Below are positions 22,601-34,579 of a DNA stretch of 60,000 nt, one piece after another. Below the pieces are notes generated by a model, which saw only the letters and a program-made list of their open reading frames with translations, had not been told where the DNA came from and made no database searches. The translations under genes were made by a program, and so were the position numbers. The stretch covers positions 765,390,330-765,450,329 of the forward strand of contig NC_081408.1 of NCBI RefSeq assembly GCF_030272615.1, written 5' to 3'. Source of the stretch: Cryptomeria japonica (taxonomy: Eukaryota > Streptophyta > Pinopsida > Cupressales > Cupressaceae). Numbering within the stretch: position 1 is the stretch's first letter; every line of letters begins with the position of its first letter.

Positions 22601-23738
22601 GCAAATTGAGTGGGACGATATGAAGGTAAGGAAGAAGGGCCTCCAACACAACCTAACTGTGTCCCTCTTCCTAAATTTGCCTCTCTCCCAATGGCCGCTC
22701 GATCCTCCTTTTGTTTCTTTTTCCTTTCAATTTCCTCAACCATTACATAACATTCACGTACGGCCTCAGGGAGTGCTTTTAGGCATGGTTCGGCATCATG
22801 TCCACGCACACCAACAATATGGTATTTCAGTCTATATATACCTCCATGGAATATTGTTTTGCAAAATGTACATTTTGTTTGCCCCTTTCCTTGCCTTGGA
22901 AAATCCTCATGATATTTCCAAGCAGGGTCCTTTCTAATGGGGGGTTTAGAAGCTGAAGTAGACATTTTAGGATAGTTTTGTAAAACTTGAAGTTGAGGCA
23001 AATAATAAAGTGAAGTTTGCTGCAATAAAACATTACAAATACAAAATAAAATTAATACATACATTCAAAAAAACTAAAGTAGGGTTTGTCAAACCCTACT
23101 TTAAAAAAAAAGAAATTTACAAACCCTACATAGTACAACACTACAACTACATACTACATGCTACATACAAACATACAAAAGATTTTGAAAGAAAATGTAA
23201 AACTTTCAAAATAAATGAATAGAAAATGGAATTTTTGCATACAAGAAACAAAATAATCTTCAAAAAAACAATCTTACCTCTTACAACAAGCTTGAAATGA
23301 GCTGCAAATTCTTCCTATCCAACTCTTGATGCACCAAATCCAAACACAATGCAGCTCCAATGTGACAAATTGAAGAAAACTTGAGCTTCCTCCTTGCTGG
23401 ATTTTCTTCTATGCACCCTTGTTTTTCTTCCCAACTCACTTTACTCCTCCTATTTTTGCAAGTGAATGAAATGGAGGTCACTTTTAGAGATAGGAGATAA
23501 TTAACAAAAAAAAATGGAATTGAAAAAGCATTGCAAACTAATTTTTTTTTGGTCTTTTATTTGGCTTGACGCCGGTCGAGTTTGGGGCTTGAGACTCGCC
23601 GAGTTTGGCGAGTTTGAGCCAAACTCGCCAACTCGGCAAGTCTGACTCGTCCGAGTCCGAGTCCCAAGGACTCACCGAGCATGGCTCGGACTTGGACTCG
23701 TCGAGTTCAAGCGATTCTCGACGAGTCCTGTTTCTTTG
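19627..23738 (-). mobile_element. hAT transposon, near-complete, 4112 bp
   Basis: The 8-bp duplication CCTAAAAT flanks it exactly (19619-19626 and 23739-23746). The terminal inverted repeat begins CAAAGAAA at both ends, extending imperfectly as CAAAGAAATGTGACT and CAAAGAAACAGGACT. Subterminal regions are packed with CTCGG/CCGAG and GACTCG motifs on both sides (19640-19735 and 23575-23730). The interior encodes a multi-exon transposase on the minus strand. It is inserted in the palindrome array of the solo LTR at 18243-27271 and so is younger than that LTR. Confidence 0.93.
20038..22965 (-). pseudogene. hAT transposase (BED zinc finger, DUF659-like, dimerisation domain), one in-frame stop
   Basis: The start codon at 22965 gives MSTSASKPPIRKDPAW, then a BED-type finger (CTFC...KYHIVGVRGH). 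Later blocks, separated by AT-rich introns, are: about 22010-22240, GCTIMTDGWTDRRNRTLLNF (DUF659-type); about 21740-21900, VVQVVTDNAANYVAA, carrying a conserved catalytic-type Asp; 21221-21640, TPCAAHFIDLMLEDIGK and RPGITRFATNFLTLQ; 20700-21190, the helical region; and 20038-20620, the C-terminal dimerisation motif with SQPCSASGCERNWS and KRRNRL, ending in an acidic tail. One TGA (20984-20986) interrupts an otherwise open exon and looks like CGA to TGA. A possible splice donor (GTGAAT) follows exon 1 near 22334. Apart from that stop it looks close to functional; exon borders are approximate. Confidence 0.85.
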
Positions 23739-24040
23739 CCTAAAATGCAAATTTTGCTCCTGACCCTTCCAAAGGGTCCAGAGCGAAATTCTCAAAACTT
23801 CCTTTTTTCTCCCAATTTTGTGTCAAGCCTAACGTTGATGGGGGTTGATTGAACTTAAAGGTATCCTTAGGCATCCATTTGACTGAGTTGTGATCACAAA
23901 ATGTGAAGATTTTGATCTGAAGTGTGAATTTCGCTCCTGAGCCTTCCAAAGGGTTCAAAGCGAAATTCCTTATAGGTCCTGTCCTTGGCCAAGGCCTAGA
24001 GCGAAATCCTCCTTTTAGGCCTTCCTAGGGGGTCAAGTTC

Positions 24041-25160
24041 CAAAGATCGGAAAATCGCCTTAGACTCACCAAACTCGGGGAGTCCGAGTACGAGACATGC
24101 CCCCCGAGTCTGGTGAGCTCGGACTTGGACTCGTCCATGTCCAGAGGGCAAACTCGACAGACTCGCCGAGTTGGCGAGTTTGGCATAAACTCGCCAAACT
24201 CGGCGAGTCTCGTGCCTAGGACTCGGCTAGCAGCAAGGCCCAAAAAAATGCATTTTAAAAGTTTTTTAAAAATGAATAATCTCGTCTTTGTTCACTACAA
24301 CATCTGCCTGAGAATGAGAAAAATTAGGGTTACAACATGTTAGCCAATAGAAAAATAACACTTGATGCCTTTACTAAATAATAAAAGTCCCCTTGACTCC
24401 GCAAGGGGCGATGTCCCTTGACCCCACCTTGGGGGCGCTGCCCCCAAACCCCCATTGAAAAATATGGGGGCAAACTGCGTCGATAGTAGTAGGGAAAATT
24501 TAACCTCCGAGTCTGACATTGATTGGATCAACCAGGTAGATATAGAGGCTAAGGTTGTAGCCATGGCAGAGGAGGAGCAAAGAGCACAAGCAAAGACAAG
24601 AGATACTGATAGTGACACACATGTTCCTGATGTTGGTGAGCATGGCATGGTGTCACGGGGAGCGACTATGGTTGCTGAATCATCTAGGACCTACCTTAAA
24701 CGCCTTCGCAGGGGGCCAAGGCGAGAGGGTGCACGCTCCTCTGAACCATAGGCTTGTAGTTGTATTTACCTTTGGTATTTGTGTGGAACATTTGATGATG
24801 ATCATATGATGACGGATTTTTTATTCCATGAGTTTTGTAATATTGTATACATTTGACAATATTTATATATTTATGTTTGTTATTTCCTTCAGCTACAATT
24901 TGCGTTTATGCTTATGTGATTGACGTATACTTGTGTATGTAATCAAATGAGCCGAGTTTGATGATGTTATTGTGTCTTTAAGGTGTATTCAATAAAGGGT
25001 GTCTGAAACAAGTTTTAAATCTTTAAAAATCTCTAAATTTCTTGAGTTTTTCACTTTCTCGAGTCCAGCAGAGTCTAAAGCCGAGTCTGACTCCGAGTCC
25101 CGAGTCCGAGTTTGATTCGGCCTTGCTGAGTCCGAGCCAAGTCCGAGTCCCGTTTCTTTG
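24041..25160 (+). mobile_element. Shortened hAT derivative, 1120 bp, inverted relative to the complete copy
   Basis: Its right 0.65 kb (about 24516-25160) is the reverse complement of 19627-20290 of the complete hAT, including the C-terminal transposase codons and CAAAGAAAC terminus. Another fragment (24265-24320) matches 20397-20445. Between them sits a G/C-run module (24330-24515) like that in the element at 2101-2934. The left end starts CAAAGATCGG with GACTCG/CTCGCC subterminal repeats. The flanks GTCAAGTT and GTCAAACA agree at only 5 of 8 positions, so the duplication is uncertain. It cannot make transposase but could be mobilised by one. Confidence 0.8.
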
Positions 25161-25249
25161 GGTCAAACAAGTGTTGCCTTCATGAGAAAGAGATCGAAAG
25201 GTGAGAATCAAGGTAAAACGAAGTAAGAAGGAGGAATTCAACCTAAAGG

Positions 25250-25660
25250 AAGAATTTCGCTCCTGACCCTTCCAAAGGGTCTAGAGCGAAATTCTTAAAA
25301 ACCTCTAATTTGCTCATATTTGAGATCTAGATTTGGTTTCCTAATGCATTGGTGGAGAGAAGATTAATATATACTTGCCTTGAAAAGCAATTTGGAGCAA
25401 GGAAGTGATGGAATTGAGTCTTAATCACAAATTTCGCTCTTGACCCTTCCAAAGGGTCCAGAGCCAAATCCTAAGATATCCTAATTTCTGGCCAAAACAC
25501 TTTGAAATTGACATCACTTTGAGGGTAATTGAGCAAGGTTGAGATGGGGAGAAGACATAAAGGCCAAGCTTAGAAGTAAGGTTGAAGGAAATGGTCAAGA
25601 TTTGTGCATTTAACAATTTCACTCCTAACCCTTCCAAAGGGTCCAAAGCGAATTTCACTA
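25250..25660 (+). repeat. U3 palindrome array, last part
   Basis: Three units lie near 25257, 25436 and 25618, spaced 179 and 182 bp, continuing the array interrupted by the two hAT elements. Two further units lie between those elements, at about 23750 and 23930. Confidence 0.85.
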
Positions 25661-26407
25661 TAGGGCCTGTCACTGGAGCGGATATTGAGCGAATTTTATT
25701 CTAATGCCTTTTTGTTGATGATTTTAGGTGAGAAATGCCATGTTGGAATGAATATATCATGTATACTTAATCATCCTTTGTTTGTTTTGCAGATCAACAA
25801 AATCAAGTTCGAGGGAGATCAGGGCAAGACAAGAGTGACCTATTCAAGTTCCATCATCATTAAGGATACTTCAAATGCATGGAGGAAGACTCAAGGTGCT
25901 TCTAAAGTGTTGAAAGACTTCAAGTGTTCAAGGAGTTGCAAGCTATCCTCAAGATCTCCATTCTACCACATGAAGAAACCATAGGATGACAGAGAAGAAG
26001 GATCTTACAAGCACTTCAAGGCGAAGTATGTTACCAGAGGAGGAGTGACTTGACTGTGGGGAGGCCTCATCAAACATATGGGAGTCAAGGAGGTACATCA
26101 TTCATCGCATCAAAGACAGAGGAGGATCAACCAAGGGCAAACGCAAGACAAGGTGGCATCCCAGTCATTGTTCCTTCAGTCGGATAGCTCCACCTCAGTA
26201 TGTCCAGATTCAATGTACCCGACTCACTGGTGATGGCACAAACTTCGGTGTACCTACCCCTACTTCCTATTGGTCCACACTCATTGAATGTAATTTTCTC
26301 ATTGGCTAAAGGAGTTTGTTGTAACAAACCCTAATTAGGGTTTTTATCTTTTAATCCTAGCAATTGATTGTAAATCAATCGGAGCCATCAAATTGTAAAG
26401 GGCTCCC

Positions 26408-26416
26408 TATATAAAG
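26408..26416 (+). promoter_or_regulatory. TATA box of the split solo LTR
   Basis: CTATATAAAGCTCTGGCTC is the counterpart of the box at 7372, with the same downstream CATTTGTAAA. Confidence 0.7.
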
Positions 26417-27271
26417 CTCTGGCTCTTCATTTGTAAATGTGAATAGTGAGAGAATAGTCAATAGTGAATAGTCAACAAATAGAATAGCAATTAGAGTAGG
26501 TTAGGAAGAAAAGGCAAGAAATTGTTGCCTTGATTGTAAATGAACTCTATTTTCATTGAATTTATGGTGAAATGTGTCGTTTCATTACAATATGCATGGT
26601 CTCTTGTTGAATCTTCATGTTAGATGATGGTTAATTAGATTGAATGAAGGAAGTTAATGAATGCACTCGCGTGGAATCCGCCTAGTCCAAACCACTAGCC
26701 TCTTGCTGATTGTAAGTGCGCCCTGTGTGGTCAATTGGCATAGAATGAGCTTACTCTCGAGTCATTACACGTCTATTGTTCATGCATTATCTTGAATGGT
26801 GATCAGTGTTTGATGGTATACGATTGAACATATTCGAAGCATCCTTGAGAAGATCACATTGAGTTGGTGTTGAATTGTTCAACCTGATGGTGAGACCCAA
26901 CCCAGTAGGATTCCAACCAGTTGTTCATCCATCTTCTTGCAGTCTTAGATTAGACTCTCTAAACCCTACACCTTTTGCTATTTCTTCATTCTCCTGGTGA
27001 GTAGATAGGACTTGAGTTCCAGCAAATCAGATGCTCAGGCATTTGAATGTAAGTCCCCTGGAATATGTAAGTCCCCTTGTGATTCCAGCAAAATCACATC
27101 ATACCACAAAGGCTTATCCACACGTAGAGACCCTACATATAAGAATCTTGGAGTTGCCTCAATTGATCCTTAGGCGAAATCTTCAGCATTCGGGGAAACT
27201 TTGTTCAAGAGAGGATAAGATACCTTGGTATTTTATTCTGTGTTCGCATGTGCATGAAAAACACAACAACA

Positions 27272-27388
27272 TATACTCAAGTGATCTTTAAGCAAATCTT
27301 AAGCATTTGAGTAACTTTGATCAAGAGAGGATAAGATTCTTTGGGTATTTTATTTTGTGTTAGATTGTGCCTAAAAAACACATCAACA
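27272..27388 (+). repeat. Terminal remnant of the older LTR element
   Basis: Beyond the TATAC duplication is a second, diverged LTR tail containing GATCAAGAGAGGATAAGAT and ending AAACACATCAACA. It resembles the last 100 bp of the hairpin LTR just before it. I take it as the surviving 3' end of the element that begins at 15334. A diverged tandem duplication of the LTR end is the alternative. Confidence 0.5.
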
Positions 27389-30300
27389 CTCTCCATTACA
27401 TGACATGTGTACATGTACGTGTATATGCATATGTGCATGTGTGCTTGTTTAGATGTTGCAGGAATGTGGCTCAGTGTGCAAGATTTCCATTTGCCAAATT
27501 CTTTTATAGTGTTGAGACTCTGCAATATTTTCAGAAGTTCTCAAGTCCTGAGCAGAGTCCCATAAAGTAAACTAGTAAACTAGCAACCTTGACCCATAAG
27601 TCTGGTTAAGTAGAGGGCAAGCTGACAAGTATTTGATGAATTGGGAACTTTTTTCTAAGACTGGTGACTTTTGGCGTCTGCATGGAATAGACACTATGAT
27701 ACCAGCACAATGGGATTTCAGAACAGTTTTTTTATTGTTTTTTTGATTATGCAGTATGCTAGGTATTTGGAATGGACACTCTGACACTAGCATAATTAGA
27801 TTGTAGGATAGTTTATTTGATTATTTCTTTCTTGATTTCCCTGATATTTGTTTCCAGATTGTCTTTGGAGTAGACACTATTACACTGGTACAATGCAATT
27901 TCAGAATAGTTTGTTTGATTGTTTATTTTCTTAACTTGCCTGAGTTATGTTTCTTACTTAGGCAGTAGGGAATAGTTTGAACTTTTAAACATTCAAACTC
28001 CAGGATTGTGAATCCAATTTGACCAATTGTGCCACAGTTTATTATCTAATGGTCAATCTGGTTTTTCCTTAACATTTCTATTAGTGAAAAGGAATTCCTG
28101 TGCAAAAGTTGATCAGCAGTTCTACAGATAAACAGTGTTCTATTGAGATGTTAGTTTTATATTCCAAATTATAGTTGAAAATGTCTGTTTTACTAGCCTG
28201 TGCAAAAGCTCAATTTTTCAGACAGATTTTTACTTGCAGTAAATGAAAAGATATGTTGACATTTTTATCCAAAGCCAATGGAGTCTTTTTAATTTTATTT
28301 TTATACTAGGTAATCCAAATCTGGTGATAATGCTATTTTTTAGAAGGCAACTGTAGGGATGCTCTAACTTATCTATAAGTTCGACCAAGGATAGGTCACC
28401 CACATGGTTCCCTAATTGTTCAGGTCTTCCCTTGTACTTCAATAATTATAAAATTTGAATTTTTGTTCTATAATTTTAGCACTGTGGTATTGGATAAATG
28501 TTGCTAATCTTCTATAGATGTCTGCAGGTCTCCAGGGTTATTTCTTCTCTTCTATAGATCTCTGTAAAACTTTCAATGTCTTAGAGGCATATGGAATCTC
28601 TCCATGACAAATGAATGCATTGGAAATTGATCAATTCAAGGCACGTCTCTATTTCTTTGGATGATATTTATTACCATTCCTTTGTTGGATAGCTCGTAGC
28701 CAATTTGATAAGTTTTATGGCATTCTATAAATTTTAGAAAGAGTGATCATAGTGTTATTTGTTACGTGTCATTGTGTTTTTTCTATTGAGCTGGATTCCA
28801 ATCCTAATAAAATAAAAACATATTTGAATTTCTGTGTTTTCCTTTTCAAAATTTGCACTTAGGATAATGATCCTTAGGCATCAATGTTTTTCTTATCCAT
28901 ATTTGCTCGATGGTCTCTTTTTTTGTTTGCATTTGCCATAGTGTAGAGCAAGCCATTTTGTTTGATTGTCTTTTTTGCATTTATTGCTAAACAAGTAATA
29001 TCTTTGACTCATCCCATGTGATTATATAATAATATCCTCGATGCTTTTTTCCTGATGTATTGGTGCTTGAAATCTTGTTTTTTGGTAGTCCTATCCTCTT
29101 GGCATGTGAGCATGATGTCTTACTGTTTGTATGACATGGACCAAGCTGGAGCAAGGCAATAACTAGAATAATTCTTCTAAAAGACAAGGGGTGCTTGTCC
29201 TATTTTGGTGGAAAACTTCTTGGATGCTGGACAATTAAAGAGATTAGTTTTCCACAATCCATAATAGTTCTAGTTTCGCTGCTTCTGGATTGGATTGTGT
29301 GTTTGTTTGCATCAACGTATTGGATCACACTCTGTGATCCATCATTAGGATGATATAAAGCTCATGGAATAGACAAATAGATTGTTGCAGATCTTTGGTA
29401 GTATAAAAAGAGGAGGAAGGTGTTGCACACAAAACAAGGCAAGACCTAAAGGAGAGGAGGAAAGTTAGGACAAAGCAAAGGTATAAAATAACATTTAAGA
29501 TTATTCATATCTCAAACAACAATATAAATATTGTATTGAGATATGAGTATACAAATAAATTAAAAAGCTAAAGAAAATATAATGCTTCTGGGTAGTATGG
29601 GATATCCATCTGCAGGCTTTGTGTGCAAGAAAACTCTAAAAAGCTGAGTATTTTGCTGATTGTACTAAAATTATTGGTTTCAATAGCTGGCAAAAGCATC
29701 ATCTGCCATAGTGAATGTGTCTCCACTGCAGTGATTTTGCCATGACCCGGTGAAATATCAAATGCCTCTCTATGAAAAGCGGCAATTTGTCACAACAGTT
29801 TGTTGTCCAAGGATGTTCCAGTTCTCAGTTTTTCCACTTCTTGGTGTGTTTTCCGAGCCTATTCAACTCCCAGATGTAATGTATTTGTAATATTATCTAT
29901 AATCCTTTTGGGATGTGCATAAGACGTCCTGGTAGGGTATATGGTTTTAGGATTGTTGTAGCAGCAGAGCCAGGGGTAGCAATTTGGTAATGCAGGGGTT
30001 GTTTTTAGAGCAAGAGTAGTGGTGTATGAGTTCTGTTTTAGCAAGCCTAAGGGTTTAGATCTCATTTATTTGCCAGTTGGAGTACTGTTAAGTTAGGTTT
30101 TGCTTACATTTGATGGAGTTTTCACTTGAAGTGGGTTTCACATTAAATCCATTGTCGACAAACAAGCGTGAGGAATATTCTCTCTGTTTACAGATCACTT
30201 AGTCACATATTTCCAATTAGTGAAAAGACCCATTGCCTTCTCGAAATTTCAATAATTTTTTTATGTTGTCAAAATCATTTTTGGAGCGTAGCATGTTATT

Positions 30301-32305
30301 TTAATTATCATTTGCTGGGGTGTCCTTTAATATTTTAATGTTAAAATTCCCCCCGCCCCCCATATAAGTGTGGGACAAGTTATAAAATAAGAAAGTCGTT
30401 TTTTGGTTAGAATGGTAGTTATTTTGGTTCATTGGATTACCCTATTTGATCAACAGTTGAGATTGCCTTTTTTTTGGCAATCTATAAATAAAAGATTTTC
30501 TACTTGGGTAAAGATCTTTTGGTTCTTGAGGAATGGATGTGCTGCTTTACCATTGTTTATCATACCTCAATCTGGAGAGTGTCCTCCAGCTTGATTTCAT
30601 GTGTGCTGTATATTTGCTTGCATATGGCCCTCTCATGAAAATGAGTTGAGCTAACCTTGACCACAGACTTTGGTATTTTCATCGTTTAATGGTTGATTAA
30701 ATATAGAAGGGGAGAATGATTTTATTTTGGTGCATCACCCCATTTTATTTTGTTCCTTTGCCCCTTATCTCTCTTTCTATCCCTTACCTCCTAACTCTTT
30801 TCTCAACAAGCATTATATCAATTTTTAGTTTAGATGGTGTTGCTCATTAAATTAATTTGTTATGTTGTCTTTTGTCAGCTTGTGGATAGTTGTTAGGAGC
30901 AGGTTGTAAGTGGTTATTGATAGTTATGTGCTATTTGGCAATCACAAAGCACTTTAGATAGACTTCTTGTGGTCTTGGAAGGCAATTTGATTTGGGATGT
31001 GATATTTCCTAGTTTACAATTTGGATTGTGCAAGCACTACCTTGTAAAAAAACATTAATGGGTTTTCATCCACAATTGGTAGTGTTGAACATTTAACAGT
31101 AAGCATTTGGCATTGTTGCCTAGATGAAATCAGGTACGAGTCATAAAGAACCAATGACAGCCAATACTTATTGACAACTATGCTAAAGATCAACAAAATT
31201 AATGCCCTTAAGCCCAAACAAAGGGGGAGAAGATCAAAACATAGTTAGGGGGCAGATCATAAAATTAGATGATCCCTTCAACTGTTCGAACAATAAGAAT
31301 GAAGGAGGATACAAGAAGTGCAGACTCTAGAAATCCATCAATTTGAAGTCAAAGTCAAAGTCAAAATTAGAAACCAATCAAGAAACTTTCGGACTTCTTT
31401 GCCAATAGTGTGGATGTGGCAATGACAAAAATGATAATTATTTGAAGCATAGCCAGATCTCAAACAAGGCAAATTGCTACTACTTGGCGACATAAAAGCA
31501 AAGGTTGGGAAGCAAATGATTGAAGAAAGGGAACAATCCCATGAGGAAGCAACAACTATAAGAAAACTTAGTTTGAACAAGGCTATGGCAAGGCAAATGT
31601 TACAAACCACAATACATATAAAAACTAATAGGTTTGTTGCATAACATCATAAAACTAAAGGAGGCCATAACTACAAATACAAAATACTCTAACCGTGACA
31701 TGGAACATAGAAACCTCATATTGGATAATGCAATATTGGGTGAAGAAATCAACATATAACAAAAGGAGCTGATTGTGGAGCCTCCTTGTTGAGAATCAAG
31801 TAATTGATCTCATGTTGTCGATAATGAACTTAATGCCGGTGACCAACAATCTTATACATTGAAATATTAGGAAGTACACTCTTTAATACCATTGCCAATG
31901 GTGGATTGGGTGTGAAAGTGCTTCTGAAGGAAACTAGGAGGAATCTTAGGAAATTCACTATTCGGCCACCAACTTTCCATTAGCAGTTCAATATGAAATA
32001 AAGTTGCTTGGTGTACTCATGGTCTAAAAGGTTATCAATGGCAGCCAACCATTAATTTTGAGTTTTGTAGTCATCTATCTAAAGAAAAATGCCTATGAGG
32101 TATTGTTGGGTAGAGGCTCGCCAAGAGCATCCAATACTCCACACAACTAGAAAAAGAGTATCGTCTATCAAAAATAATGGCTAGTATTACATCAAAGCTT
32201 TGAAGAATCAAATAGTCAACAAAGAAGCAACCTCATTCAAACAATCAAATTTTGATAGTTAAAAATGATGGCCAAAAATCTATGGTGCATTTCAAACAAA
32301 GGTAC
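27389..32305. other. AT-rich stretch without recognisable genes
   Basis: No reading frame over 100 codons and no recognised protein motif. The sequence is T-rich on the plus strand between 27600 and 30900, as in old intron or intergenic DNA. At 27683-27930 there are three diverged copies of a unit of about 90-110 bp around GGA(A/G)TAGACACTAT...TTCAGAATAGTTT. From about 31200 to 32300 the sequence looks like decayed coding DNA with many stops, but I cannot name it. Confidence 0.5.
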
Positions 32306-33164
32306 TGTTGATGTGTTTTTTATGCACATGCGAACACAGAATAAAATACCTAAAGGGTACCTTATCTTCTCTTGAATAAAGCCTCCGAATGCTGAAGATG
32401 TCGCGAAAAGGATCAATCGGGATGACTTCAAGGTTCTTCGTTGTAGGATCTCTACGTGTGGATAAGCACCAGTGGTATGATGTGATTTGCTGGAATCACA
32501 AGGGGACTTACACTTGACAACCTAAACGTCTGATTTGCTGGAATCACAAGACTTTACTGGCTTAGATTTGAAAAAAAAGGAAAAAGGATGAGGGTGGGGA
32601 AAGGATCTAATTCTGATACTAAGAATGTAGGAGCAATGAATGAGCTTTGATGAAATTCTAACTAAGTCTTGTTTTGACATCCCAGGACCATCTCCACAAG
32701 GTTAGTGTGATCTTCGGAGGAAAGCTTAATGATGTTCAGATCATCACTACAGGCATAGACACCATCAGGCTGATGCATATCAATGAAGAAGCGACAATAA
32801 AAGTTAAGCTTAAGCTGAATGATTCTAGTTGACTACGCAAGGCAAGTCTGCAATCAACAAACTGCTAGTAGTATGGATATACGAATTTCACCATCAATTA
32901 AACACATTTCTTCCACTCATCTAATAACATGAAATCAAATATGAGAAGTATAGAGACCATGCAAATTGTTGAATCGACCCATAAATTTCACCATTTCTTC
33001 AATGAAGTTTTACAAGTCTTTTACAACAACGTCTTGGCAACAATCTTTGCCTTCTCTTTCTATTCTACTCTAATTGCTATTCTATCAACTGACTATCCAC
33101 TATTAGCTAACTATTCACCTTCTAACTACTCTCTATTATCCTTTACAAAAATGAAGAGTCGGGG

Positions 33165-33173
33165 CTTATATAG
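33165..33173 (-). promoter_or_regulatory. TATA box of the third hairpin LTR
   Basis: The minus strand reads GGCACTATATAAGCC, nearly the same as the box at 7372, followed by CTCTTCAT. Confidence 0.7.
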
Positions 33174-34579
33174 TGCCCTTAATACAATTCAATGGCTAAG
33201 ATCAATTTGAGATCAATGGCCAAGATTCTACAATGAAATCCCTAATTAGGGTTTGTTACAACAAACTTAATTCTGACCAATGAAATAATTGTATTAATTG
33301 GACACATGTCTTCTCTGGAATATTCGACCAATGAATGGAGGGGGTAGGTACATCGAAGTTTGTGCCACTCTAATGAGTCAGGTTCATTGAATCTGGACAT
33401 GCTGAGGTGGACCAATCCGACTGGAGGGGTGATGACTGGGATGCCACCTTGTCTAATACTTGCAACTTGGTAGATATCCAATTCGATGATGCTAAGAAGC
33501 TAGCTTTAATTAATTCATCTGAAACTATCTGCTTCTTCAACGAACCCTTGCTCTGACTTCTTTTGTCCTTGATGTGCAGGATGATGATGTACCTCGCCTT
33601 GGAATGCTGGTTTGGAAGAGGTTATTCCTGATGATGCTTGACCGAAGAAGGCCGTCCTTGTCGATGCTAGACGAGAGGAGGTCGCCCTTGTCCTTGCCCG
33701 ATCTTCTTTGATGAGGGTCCGCCAAGTAGTTGATCTTCCGACTCCGGGGTCGCCATTTGATGCCTACACAAAAGATTAAAGTTAGTCTTTGAGCATCAAA
33801 CCTTAAAGCATAGAATTTAGGATCTTCCAAGAGAATAGTTCAAAACATTAATTTGAAAATGACATGATAAATCCAGAATTCTAATTTTTCAAATTAAATG
33901 GCAATGAAATCAAAATAAATCTTGAATAAGAACTTCAAAATGATTCTTCATACCTCCTCCTTGAAAGCCTAACTATACAACCTTGGAAAATGATGAAAGA
34001 AGACCGGGTTTTGCTGGACAAGGGTTGAATTGTGGTCTTCCTTTGGATGAATTACGCCTCCATTAGCCTTCAAAATGAATTTCACCTTCTTTAGTCTCCA
34101 CACTTAGCAAAAAATCGCCTTCAAACACCTTCCAAAATCTGGAAATTATCCTCCATCTTGCCCAATTTCGCACCTCCAAATATGCTCTTTAAATTCGCAC
34201 TTAGAAGGATGAATGAATGATTTGAAACTTGAAGCAATACTCCCCCATTATATAGAGCGCTCACCCTCTTTCCTCCAAGGCCGACTTGGCAAAAGGGGTA
34301 AAAAAATAAATAAAATCTCTAAAAAAGGGTGGCCGACTTGCTTATAAAGGCAAAACAATTCCCTTGAGCGCTCATTTTAAATTTAAAAAAATTAATTTTA
34401 ATCCTCCAAGGTAAAATTTTGATTATTTCAAGGCTTAAAATTAATTTATTAAATGCAAAATGCTTTTAAATTAATGCGAATTTAAATTCAACCTTCCAAA
34501 TGTTTTGAACTTGGCAAATTTGGTGAAATTTAGTGCAAACTGGAGAATATCAACGTTTGATCAAGGTCGAATGATAGGT

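Larger units (their letters stand above)
18243..27271 (+). mobile_element. Solo LTR of the hairpin family, split by two hAT elements
   Basis: It starts TGTTGTGACGTATTCACACA and ends ACACAACAACA. TATAC lies directly before (18238-18242) and after (27272-27276), a perfect 5-bp duplication. Subtracting the hAT element at 19627-23738 with its 8-bp duplication and the derivative at 24041-25160 leaves about 3.79 kb, close to the 3.87 kb of the copy at 4354-8227. Inside are palindrome units (18720-19490, 23750-23970, 25255-25650), a pyrimidine-CAG junction near 25792 and a TATA box at 26408. No gag or pol of its own is present. Confidence 0.88.

Noticed and set aside
22399-22937. Plus-strand ORFs over hAT exon 1
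   Set aside because: They are shadows of the minus-strand BED-finger exon, which has the recognisable domain.
27389-32305. A host gene with introns
   Set aside because: No exon-sized conserved frame, no protein motif and no consistent splice series could be seen.
33740-33770. Primer-binding-like TGGCGACCCCGGAGTC inside the third hairpin LTR
   Set aside because: It lies upstream of the conserved TATA box and far from any LTR end, so it cannot prime from the adjacent LTR. It belongs to the repeat-block region.
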